From an uncultured Chlorobiaceae bacterium (GTDB lineage: Bacteria; Bacteroidota; Chlorobiia; Chlorobiales; Chlorobiaceae): a stretch of DNA of 12,596 nucleotides. Both the position numbers and the translations under genes were made by a program. Each line of letters opens with the position of its first letter. The stretch's first letter is position 1. The notes beneath the pieces were generated by a model, which worked only from the letters and a program-made list of their open reading frames with translations, did not search any database and was not told the origin of the DNA. The stretch is taken from the NCBI GenBank assembly GCA_903917955.1, contig CAIXCO010000169.1, positions 1 through 12,596 on the forward strand, given 5' to 3'. Positions 6,085 through 12,596 of the stretch are shown one piece after another.

Positions 6085-8814
6085 CTAAAAACTGAACCCT
6101 GCCTTGAGATAAATTCCGTAATCATCCATCAGTCGTCCATCGTCAAACCCTTGCGCAAAAGCGATACTTGCCGCATAGCGCGACTCAATACAGCCAAACC
6201 ATAATCCGCCGCCAGCACTGCGGTGCCATACGCTGGAATTCTCCCCGTCAAGAAAAACCCGGCCAGTTTCAGCAAAGGCGAGCGGACCGTAGATGACCGG
6301 CACAAGAAACTTGAACGTACCAAAAAAGAGTCGCAGTTCAGAACCGGCATAGAGTGATGCGTCTCCGGCAAAACGCTGCTGGTCATAACCCCTCAGCAAG
6401 GCAGATCCGCCAAGAAAAGCGGCTTCATAAAAAGGATAATCGCCCCAGATTTTCTCTCCTCCAAAACGAAGGACAAGTCGTGAAGAACGGGATGAGACAA
6501 GCGGAATATAGGTACGGAACTCACCTCCGACTTTTCCAAAGGAGTGTGCATTTCCAAACAATTTCGGGTAGTAGCTCCCATTGAGATCCACCAACACTCC
6601 ACTAAGTGCCGTTGAGTTACCTGCAACAAGAAAGCTGGATTGCTTTACTGGTGAAAGGGCAATGGCATCGCCACTATCGCGTGAATCATAATGAAACCCA
6701 ATCTGGAAACTGCCTGCAAAATCATGGTCAATTCCGGGAATTTCAGCTTTGTGCAGTTCATTGAATGAACCTGACTCAGGCTCAATATCGACCCATTTCG
6801 CACCGATTCCAGCACTCCAGTTATAGTTTTTATCCGTCGGATAACGCAATGAAGCGCTGAGGGAGGTGACCTGATTTACAATTTCGAAATCATCTTCTTC
6901 GAGAGTGGTGCCATTGTAGTAGTTCTCGTTTCCAAGTCCGTAGAAATTCATGCTATCAAGACCCGTCGTCGCGGCTTCAACAAGAAGGGAGGTATTGCGG
7001 AAAAGCGACCGAAAATCGCCACTGTAATTGAGTTTGTAACGAAGATCATCTTCAGCAGCAACACCTCCCCCCAGTTGCATCCTGTAACGGTAGGGGCTTG
7101 CCCTGAAAGCGTAATCCACAAGAGTTGCTCCCACTCCAAGAATGACTCCTGTCTCCGAAGCATAACCACCATCCGGATATATTGCTACCTCCCTGCCTGA
7201 ATCTCGCGCCACCAGATCATATTTCTCTTGATCATCTACTGGAACAGCTACCTTGTGCTGGTCAATCGCAGTATGCTTCCCGGTAATAAATTCCGATGCA
7301 TTGTCATCATCATAGAAAAATGTCATCCTTTCGAAAATATCAGAATCCCCGGAGAGGGCACTCGTCGAATAGTCTTCAAAGGTATCCTGACCCTCACCGC
7401 CTATGACCCTGACTTTCACACCACCCTTGCAGACCGGCCCGTCAATAACGGCCCGGTCGTCACCACCCTGCAGATGAAGCCTGACCTCCTTGGTTTCGAG
7501 AGGATGAAAGATGCGGAAAAAAAGGGGTTTCCCTTTTCCAGCCCCGGTATTGCCATCCCTTTTGAAAACAGCAACCTCTATACCACCATTCGGCGTACGG
7601 TGTACCTTCGCATATTCAGATTTGTTACTGTAGTAGATATTCACATCTTCGGCATAGATCGTATAGAGCTCCCCTGACGCTTTTTCAAGCATATCCCTTC
7701 TTGCCCTAAGCTCGCTTTCAAGCTGACTCCCCTCTTTCGCATACATTGCAAAAGGCATCTGCATGACGGCATCATGAATGACCTGGTCGGTAAGTTTCTG
7801 CTTGACATCGACTGTAACAGCATCCCACTCCGCCCGGCCAATACCTGAGAGAAGACGCCGGTCAAGAGGGCGACCAGAGAGGCTTAAATTATTGATATTC
7901 GGATACTTCGGGCCAAAACCGGTCATCCGGGGAACAGCCCTTGTGACAATCCAGGAAAAAACTCCATCCTGCCGGGAAAACGCATGATCCCTGTCCCTGG
8001 GAATGGGAAGCCACACCGTTTTTCCATCTCTCTTATAACCTGCCCATTTCCACTGATCAGAGTGACGGTCCCAGTCGCCGATAAAAAGATCAAGCAATCT
8101 TGCCCTTAAATAGGCCGCGCCATCAACCTGATTGTCGTTATCTTTTTCAAGATTATTAAAAACAGCATAGGTGCCGGATATTTTATCAGCACCTTTAAAC
8201 CCGAATCCGACACTCTCACTTTCGTTTGGACGTTCCTCTATTGTTCCTGCAAGACCGGCAAATTCCTCAAAATACTCCCCAAGTCGAACGTTATCATAAG
8301 GCAATACCGCAAACTCCGGAGCAACAGTGTAGACGTTGGCAGCATCAAGCAATGGGGAGACAATAAAACCGGAGACTGGATTTGACGTTGTAACCTGATC
8401 TTGCAAAACAGTGGCAACGACACTCTCCTTCAATTTTGGAGGTATTCTGCGTGAAGGATCCTTGTCGAGAGAACGGAAACGATACTCCTTGCCGTTTGCT
8501 CCCCTGAAACTCAACGTCATCGTCTGAAAACCTCCGCCTTTTTCAAACGGTACCAATCCACCAGCAAAGGAGTTCAAATCAAGCACCGGCATCTCAACAG
8601 GGGTGGTCCAAAGTGATCGCCAATGGGCACCGAAGAGCAAGGTATGCAGTGCCCCCGCTTCGTACTCTGCGCAGGGAACAACCGTCACCCGAGGTTTAAG
8701 CGCGAGCTCTTCAACCGGAATTTTCGATATTTTTGCGTTTAAAGTCGAGGGTTGTCCCATCAAAACAAGAACAACCACCAACAGACAGGGAACACCCTTA
8801 CTCGAGAACCTCAT
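6085..8814 (-). CDS. Exported FAM20/HipA-like kinase-motif protein fused to Omp85-type beta-barrel
   Basis: This 909-aa protein starts with a signal peptide (hydrophobic LLVVVLVLMG at residues 11-20, likely cleavage near LNA-27). Residues about 80-290 carry YRFRSLDKDPS (111-121), a P-Y-D-N-V-R-L-G-E-Y-F-E-E-F segment (172-185), DLFIGDWDRHSDQW (242-255) and LPIPRDRDHAFSRQDG (269-284). From memory, the last two match in order and spacing the DRH catalytic loop and metal-binding Asp of FAM20-type secretory kinases and HipA relatives, with D249 as candidate catalytic residue and D276 as metal ligand. Residues 440-490 look like beta-roll or beta-helix, with one RTX-like nonapeptide GGEGQDTFE (472-480). 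Residues about 550-909 are an Omp85/BamA-type barrel with GGSALLRGYDQQ (802-813; RGY corresponds to the conserved L6 loop motif) and a terminal Phe. POTRA repeats and patatin motifs were not seen. Such proteins are usually annotated only as surface antigen or BamA/TamA family; kinase activity is my inference. The ATG is 8 bp after the clpB stop, with GGGGG about 12 nt upstream. Confidence 0.85.
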   Translation of the reverse strand: MRFSSKGVPCLLVVVLVLMGQPSTLNAKISKIPVEELALKPRVTVVPCAEYEAGALHTLLFGAHWRSLWTTPVEMPVLDLNSFAGGLVPFEKGGGFQTMTLSFRGANGKEYRFRSLDKDPSRRIPPKLKESVVATVLQDQVTTSNPVSGFIVSPLLDAANVYTVAPEFAVLPYDNVRLGEYFEEFAGLAGTIEERPNESESVGFGFKGADKISGTYAVFNNLEKDNDNQVDGAAYLRARLLDLFIGDWDRHSDQWKWAGYKRDGKTVWLPIPRDRDHAFSRQDGVFSWIVTRAVPRMTGFGPKYPNINNLSLSGRPLDRRLLSGIGRAEWDAVTVDVKQKLTDQVIHDAVMQMPFAMYAKEGSQLESELRARRDMLEKASGELYTIYAEDVNIYYSNKSEYAKVHRTPNGGIEVAVFKRDGNTGAGKGKPLFFRIFHPLETKEVRLHLQGGDDRAVIDGPVCKGGVKVRVIGGEGQDTFEDYSTSALSGDSDIFERMTFFYDDDNASEFITGKHTAIDQHKVAVPVDDQEKYDLVARDSGREVAIYPDGGYASETGVILGVGATLVDYAFRASPYRYRMQLGGGVAAEDDLRYKLNYSGDFRSLFRNTSLLVEAATTGLDSMNFYGLGNENYYNGTTLEEDDFEIVNQVTSLSASLRYPTDKNYNWSAGIGAKWVDIEPESGSFNELHKAEIPGIDHDFAGSFQIGFHYDSRDSGDAIALSPVKQSSFLVAGNSTALSGVLVDLNGSYYPKLFGNAHSFGKVGGEFRTYIPLVSSRSSRLVLRFGGEKIWGDYPFYEAAFLGGSALLRGYDQQRFAGDASLYAGSELRLFFGTFKFLVPVIYGPLAFAETGRVFLDGENSSVWHRSAGGGLWFGCIESRYAASIAFAQGFDDGRLMDDYGIYLKAGFSF

Positions 8815-8822
8815 AACGGCAA

Positions 8823-10145
8823 TTATCCCCCGACTTCAATCTCGCGCTTCAGGGCTTCACGTTCAATTTCGAGGCGACGGATTTCGCGGTTTATCCGGTC
8901 AAGCTCCTCAGGGCTGCTGTCGATTTCAAGGCGGAGTCGCGATGAGGCTTCGTCAATGAGGTCAATCGCCTTGTCGGGCAAAAAACGGTCTGCAATATAG
9001 CGATTGGAGAGCTCGGCAGCGGCGACGATAGCCGCATCCTTGATGCGCACGCCGTGATGAATCTCGTATTTCTCCTTGAGACCGCGCAGAATGGAGACTG
9101 TGTCCTCAACGCTCGGTTGATCGACCAGTACGGTCTGAAATCGGCGTTCGAGAGCTGCATCTTTTTCGATATGCTTGCGGTACTCATCAAGCGTGGTGGC
9201 TCCGATACAGCGCAACTCTCCACGGGCAAGCGCAGGCTTGAGAATATTGGCAGCATCCATGGAGCCTTCTGCTGCTCCCGCACCCACAAGCAGGTGAAGT
9301 TCATCAATAAAAAGAATAATCTCGCCATCTGACGACTGCACCTCGCGCACCACCGCTTTCAGGCGCTCCTCAAACTCTCCGCGAAACTTTGCTCCGGCAA
9401 CAAGCTGGGCAATGTCGAGCGCAGCGATCTGCTTGCTCTTGAGGTTTTCAGGCACGTCGCCAGCCACAATGCGTTGCGCAATTCCCTCAACCAATGCAGT
9501 CTTGCCAACCCCTGGCTCACCAATCAGCACTGGATTGTTCTTGGTACGGCGACTGAGAATCTGCAACACCCTGCGAATCTCCTCATCACGACCAATAACC
9601 GGATCAAGTTTACCCTTGCGCGCCTGGTCATTAAGGTTGCGCGAATATTTTTTCAGTGAATTATAGCTCTCCTCAGCGCTCTGGCTGGTCACTCGCTGCG
9701 TTCCCCTGATGGTGGTGAGCACCTTGAGAATGGAGTTGCGGTTAAATCCCGCATCCTGCAACATCCTTGAAACAGTAACCCCGGCCTCACTCATGGCAAT
9801 CAAAAGATGTTCCGAGCTGATATACTCATCCTTCAGACTTTCAGCCTCTTTCAGGGCAACATCGAAAACCTTGCCAAGATTCTGTGAAAGATACTGACCC
9901 GTAGCAGAAGCTCCGGTAACCTTGGGGATTCTGCCAATTTCACGGTCAAGCGCTGTTTGCAGCATGTCGGACTGTGCTTCGAGCTTTTGCGCTATCTGCA
10001 CAGCAATACTGCTTTTATCATCCAGCATGACCGAGAGAAGATGCTCCGGCTCTATCTGCTGATGCTGACGGCTGCCAGCAAGAGTGGACGCCGCCTGCAG
10101 GGCCTCCTGGGCCTTCAGTGTGAATTTGTTCGGATCAAACTGCAT
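8823..10145 (-). CDS. clpB: ClpB N-terminal half: N domain plus first AAA+ domain only
   Basis: This 440-aa protein is about half the usual 850-880 aa. It contains the double Clp N domain (residues 1-145) and complete NBD1: Walker A GEPGVGKT (209-216), pore loop GAKFRGEFEERL (251-262, with Phe where Tyr is common), Walker B IILFIDELH (276-284), sensor GATT (316-319) and arginine fingers ERRF (333-336). NBD1 ends with DKAIDLIDEASSRLRLEIDS. The protein then stops at the first helix of the middle domain (ELDRINREIRRLEIERE, 414-430), so the rest of the coiled-coil and NBD2 are absent. The next gene starts 8 bp later in unrelated sequence, so this is not a simple frameshift. Full ClpB disaggregates proteins with DnaK as a hexamer. 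I recall green sulfur bacteria having two half-length ClpB proteins, so a separate gene may supply the C-terminal half. A standalone NBD1 protein is the alternative. No clear Shine-Dalgarno precedes the ATG. Confidence 0.93.
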   Translation of the reverse strand: MQFDPNKFTLKAQEALQAASTLAGSRQHQQIEPEHLLSVMLDDKSSIAVQIAQKLEAQSDMLQTALDREIGRIPKVTGASATGQYLSQNLGKVFDVALKEAESLKDEYISSEHLLIAMSEAGVTVSRMLQDAGFNRNSILKVLTTIRGTQRVTSQSAEESYNSLKKYSRNLNDQARKGKLDPVIGRDEEIRRVLQILSRRTKNNPVLIGEPGVGKTALVEGIAQRIVAGDVPENLKSKQIAALDIAQLVAGAKFRGEFEERLKAVVREVQSSDGEIILFIDELHLLVGAGAAEGSMDAANILKPALARGELRCIGATTLDEYRKHIEKDAALERRFQTVLVDQPSVEDTVSILRGLKEKYEIHHGVRIKDAAIVAAAELSNRYIADRFLPDKAIDLIDEASSRLRLEIDSSPEELDRINREIRRLEIEREALKREIEVGG

Positions 10146-10175
10146 GGTGCTGACGGTTTTGTGAAACGTTCAGGA

Positions 10176-10475
10176 TCAGGACTTTGAGCGATCTGCGGAA
10201 GATGATTGCGGCATATTTTTTATAAAGGCACCCACCACCAGCCGCAAAATCTGGCTGCCCGTCGACAAGAGTTCAACGCTTCTCTCCTGAATGTGTCGCT
10301 GGGTATCAAGTTGCTCCTTGAAAAGCTCTACACAGGCAGGATCATAATCACCCTCACTCACATAGGAGTCTATCACCTCTTCAGCGTCAGCAAACGGCAT
10401 GTTGAAAACCTTCAATCCAAGCTTCGCCTTTTCAAAAGAGTCAAGAACTTTTTTACCACTGTTCTGCTGCTCCAT
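10176..10475 (-). CDS. Uncharacterised 99-aa protein upstream of clpB half
   Basis: I do not recognise this family. The protein is soluble, without signal peptide or membrane segment, and reads as mostly helical: LDSFEKAKLGLKVFNM (residues 11-26), then an acidic stretch ADAEEVIDSYVSEGDYD (29-45), then a long helix with FKEQLDTQRHIQERSVELL (52-70) continuing to a hydrophobic patch ILRLVVGAFIKN (76-87) and a polar Ser-rich tail. The ATG follows a plausible promoter by about 42 bp. Its stop lies 30 bp before the clpB ATG on the same strand, so the two are probably cotranscribed. The position suggests a partner or regulator of the half-ClpB, but nothing in the sequence proves that. Confidence 0.75.
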   Translation of the reverse strand: MEQQNSGKKVLDSFEKAKLGLKVFNMPFADAEEVIDSYVSEGDYDPACVELFKEQLDTQRHIQERSVELLSTGSQILRLVVGAFIKNMPQSSSADRSKS

Positions 10476-10517
10476 AACGTCTCTGTTTTTCGTCTGAAAA
10501 TGAACTGCTTTCCTTTG

Positions 10518-10548
10518 ATTATAGTGAGTAATGTAATAATTTTTTCAA
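10518..10548 (-). promoter_or_regulatory. Candidate promoter of the unknown protein-clpB-Omp85 unit
   Basis: On the minus strand, a perfect TATAAT (10523-10518) is preceded by TTGAAA (10548-10543) with a rather long 19-bp spacer. The predicted start would leave a leader of about 35 nt before the ATG at 10475. No CIRCE element or heat-shock sigma32-like -10 was seen nearby, which is notable for a clpB transcript. Confidence 0.5.
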
Positions 10549-10592
10549 CAAGAAAGGAGTAAAACCCTTCACGATCAACACTCCTGCATACC

Positions 10593-11615
10593 TCACCTCA
10601 GCCTCTTCCCAGCGGACCATGTAAAAAATTCAACCAGCAGAAAGAGAATGCCTGCCGCAAGAAAATAGCGATACAGCGGTTCACGATCCCCCGACTCCAT
10701 CACCCAGCGGGATGCCGCTGCAATGCGGTTGATGCGATCGGAAACCTCCCCGTACACCGTCTGATCGGCCCGGCTTCGAAAGTACAATCCGCCAGCATCA
10801 CCAGCCAGCATCTGTAATGTTTCTGGTCTGAAACTGGTCATCACCACCTTTCCGTTTTCATCGCGCTTGACCTGCTCCCCGACCTCTCCTGCAGGAATCA
10901 CAACAGGCTGGTGCATACCAACCCCTATAACAAAAAGATGAATCCCAGCCTCTTTCAACGGCTGAACCGCCTCCCGTAGCTCTCCCGCATGATCCTCCCC
11001 GTCACTCAGCAACACTACAATCTTCTCCCCTTTTACCCCTGAAGCCACACCGTGCCCCGATTGCGGTTCAAGAAGGTTCCCGGCAAGCTGAAACGCGGCA
11101 CGAAAAGAGGTGCCCTGTTCCTCAATAAGGTCAGGCGAAGCCATGCCAAGCAGTGCATCAAATGCCTCCTGATCCGTCGTAAGCGGGCACTGAACGAGGG
11201 GGCTTGCCGCAAAAAGAAGAAGAGCCCTCCGTCCGCCAGCGACCATACGACTAATCGTCGAAATCTCCTGTTTCGCCTGCCCGAGACGATCCGGTAGCAC
11301 ATCCCTTGCCCTCATACTCCGGGAAACATCAAGCATAAAAACAATATCGGCACCTTTACGCAAGACTGGCCGCCCTCCACTGCAAAAACGTGGCCCCGCC
11401 ATGGCAAACAACAGTAAGGCGATGCCGCAAAAAAGCAACACTTTTTTTACCGCCACAACCCTCATCGACACACCGCGGATCATACCTTCGGCCACCAAGT
11501 GTCCGACAACGGCCTCACGCGCCTGACGCAGCCTCATGAGCCCATAGCCTAAAATCAAGGCAAGAGGCATCAAAAGAAGCAAATAACCAATATTTTCAGG
11601 CCAGGCAAAACACAT
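10593..11615 (-). CDS. batB: BatB-like von Willebrand A membrane protein
   Basis: This 340-aa protein (from ATG 11615-11613) has two N-terminal membrane segments (roughly residues 9-25 and 58-73), a VWA domain from about residue 88 to 290, and one C-terminal membrane segment (roughly 316-331). The metal-ion-dependent adhesion site is complete: DVSRS (96-100), the Thr of EQGTSF (169) and the Asp of LLSDGEDH (205). Bat proteins sit in the inner membrane in MoxR-ATPase operons and are linked to aerotolerance, stress and envelope functions; the exact role is unsettled. An in-frame GTG lies two codons upstream, but GAGGAG is spaced 7 nt from the ATG and only 1 nt from the GTG, so ATG is preferred. 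No TPR region is present, unlike fused BatB/BatC forms. It lies 40 bp downstream of the BatA-like gene. Confidence 0.9.
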   Translation of the reverse strand: MCFAWPENIGYLLLLMPLALILGYGLMRLRQAREAVVGHLVAEGMIRGVSMRVVAVKKVLLFCGIALLLFAMAGPRFCSGGRPVLRKGADIVFMLDVSRSMRARDVLPDRLGQAKQEISTISRMVAGGRRALLLFAASPLVQCPLTTDQEAFDALLGMASPDLIEEQGTSFRAAFQLAGNLLEPQSGHGVASGVKGEKIVVLLSDGEDHAGELREAVQPLKEAGIHLFVIGVGMHQPVVIPAGEVGEQVKRDENGKVVMTSFRPETLQMLAGDAGGLYFRSRADQTVYGEVSDRINRIAAASRWVMESGDREPLYRYFLAAGILFLLVEFFTWSAGKRLR

Positions 11616-11622
11616 GGGCACA

Positions 11623-11628
11623 CTCCTC
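11623..11628 (-). promoter_or_regulatory. Shine-Dalgarno deciding the batB start
   Basis: GAGGAG on the minus strand with a 7-nt spacer favours the ATG at 11615-11613 over the in-frame GTG at 11621-11619. Confidence 0.7.
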
Positions 11629-11655
11629 TATCATCAGCATTTCAATATCCATAAA

Positions 11656-12596
11656 CTATGGTATCCTGAGCAATCGGGTATTTGACAACACAACCTCCAA
11701 AAAAAGCAGCACAAGTGCCAGTTGCAGAAGCTGAAAAAACAACCCTGAACGGTGCTCCATAATCGGCCCGGCAAGCCGTTTTTTTTCGAGACGGTCGATG
11801 GCTCTGATTGTTTCATCAAATGCCGCCGGATCCTCAACCCTGAAATAGCCTCCGCCAGTCGTTCGGGCAATCCCTTGAAGCGACTCCTCATCCTTTTGTG
11901 AATGAGTGCTGCTCTGGCCAGATGGATCGCGCAGTTCTTCGGCAACGTTAAAGCCCGAGTCTATGACATAAATCCTGATTCCACTCCGGGCAGCAATTCC
12001 AGCAGCAGTTGCGGGCCCAATCTCACCTGCATTATTTTCACCATCCGTAACAAGAAGAAGAACCTTGTGCAACGACTCCGATGCCTTGAGCCGGTTGACC
12101 GCAATGAGAATCGCAGAACCAATTGCCGTCCCATCCTCCTGTATCACCCCAGCGGAAAGATGGTCAAGCAGCATGGCCAATACCTCATGATCGAGCGTCA
12201 ACGGACACTGCGTATACCCCTTTCCCCGAAAGACCACAAGACCAATCCGGTCATTCGAACGGCGCAAAACAAAGCTGCGGGCAACCGACCGCGCCGCATC
12301 AAGACGACTTTTACCGCCAAAATCACTCTGAAGCATTGATTCCGAAATATCAAGCGCCAGCATCACGTCAATACCCTTCGATTCAGCTTCCGTTTGACTA
12401 ACAAGAAGGTAAGGGCCTGCAAGCGCAAGAAAAGAGAGCGCAAGTGCTCCCCACCGTAGCCATTGCGGCAACTGACGCAGCCAGCGGCGAGCTTCAAACC
12501 CGGAATCCCGCAACCGCTCAAGAGCCGGAAAAAGAATCGCTGGTGCCCTGTCAGGACGTTCAAACTGAGCCCGTAACCAAACGGCAAAAGCAAAAA
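11656..12596 (-). CDS. batA: BatA-like von Willebrand A membrane protein, N-terminus outside window
   Basis: The reading frame stays open to the right edge, so the start is not visible. The TTG at 12513 is not convincing, because 27 upstream codons read as typical BatA sequence (VWLRAQFERPDRAPAILFPALER). The visible 312 residues include the second membrane helix (WGALALSFLALAGPYLLV), then a VWA domain with an intact metal site: DISES, the Thr of EDGTAIGSAI and the Asp of LVTDGENN. The FNVAEELRDPSGQSS segment resembles the extended loop seen in BatA after strand 4. A C-terminal membrane helix follows LFFQLLQLALVLLFLEVVL. The protein shares the BatB-like architecture and about a third of obvious motifs with the next gene, which supports an ancient tandem duplication. 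The rest of the operon (MoxR ATPase, DUF58 protein) would be expected upstream, outside the window. Confidence 0.9.
   Translation of the reverse strand, partial: FAFAVWLRAQFERPDRAPAILFPALERLRDSGFEARRWLRQLPQWLRWGALALSFLALAGPYLLVSQTEAESKGIDVMLALDISESMLQSDFGGKSRLDAARSVARSFVLRRSNDRIGLVVFRGKGYTQCPLTLDHEVLAMLLDHLSAGVIQEDGTAIGSAILIAVNRLKASESLHKVLLLVTDGENNAGEIGPATAAGIAARSGIRIYVIDSGFNVAEELRDPSGQSSTHSQKDEESLQGIARTTGGGYFRVEDPAAFDETIRAIDRLEKKRLAGPIMEHRSGLFFQLLQLALVLLFLEVVLSNTRLLRIP

Noticed and set aside
6080..6088. GAGTGCTAA, an exact half-site of the CIRCE heat-shock operator
   Set aside because: The partner half TTAGCACTC at the required 9-bp spacing is absent and the site lies at the 3' end of the Omp85 fusion gene, so it is most likely chance.
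8815..8830. Frameshift explanation for the short clpB
   Set aside because: Downstream sequence does not continue the ClpB middle domain in any frame; it encodes the signal peptide of the next protein straight away.
10549..10585. Possible terminator after batB (AGGAGT and ACTCCT arms, or AAGG and CCTT arms)
   Set aside because: The first hairpin has a loop of about 20 nt, the second only four pairs, and neither is followed by a T-rich tract.

Overview
The window holds thirteen protein-coding genes, two of them cut by the window edges, and no RNA genes, insertion sequences or CRISPR arrays that I could see. Gene content and protein style (short ObgE without a C-terminal extension, GatB for indirect aminoacylation, an HPr with both regulatory sites, a paired BatA/BatB locus, an Omp85-type barrel fused to a DWDRH domain, and a half-length ClpB) suggest a Gram-negative of the Chlorobiota/Bacteroidota lineage. 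A green sulfur bacterium (Chlorobiaceae) is my best guess. This is inference, not a database match.

Layout, right to left, since almost everything is on the minus strand. (1) 12596-10593: two von Willebrand A membrane proteins, BatA-like (5' end outside the window) and BatB-like. (2) 10475-6085: an apparent transcription unit starting at a TATAAT promoter. It encodes a 99-aa unknown protein, a ClpB that stops just after the first ATPase domain, and a 909-aa exported protein joining a FAM20/HipA-like kinase motif set to an outer-membrane beta-barrel. (3) 5812-5279: a small exported SYLF-domain protein. (4) 5207-3780: gatB, convergent with (5) xseB (3515-3772), the only plus-strand gene. (6) 3442 to 1: a tightly packed run of obgE, a GNAT acetyltransferase resembling short N-acetylglutamate synthases, HPr, a family-4 glycosyltransferase and a family-2 glycosyltransferase running off the left edge. 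Spacings are 2, 30 and 2 nt, then a 1-nt stop/start overlap.

The obgE run puts a ribosome-associated GTPase, an arginine-pathway-like acetyltransferase and a phosphocarrier ahead of two surface-glycan enzymes. The last three genes look translationally coupled. The clpB-half/Omp85 unit is the most unusual part. Its chaperone ends cleanly at the start of the middle domain, and 8 bp later begins a protein whose N-terminal half carries DWDRHSDQW and IPRDRDHAF, laid out like the catalytic and metal-binding motifs of secretory-pathway kinases, followed by one RTX-like nonapeptide and a C-terminal barrel with an RGY loop and terminal Phe. All functional statements rest on motif recognition by eye.
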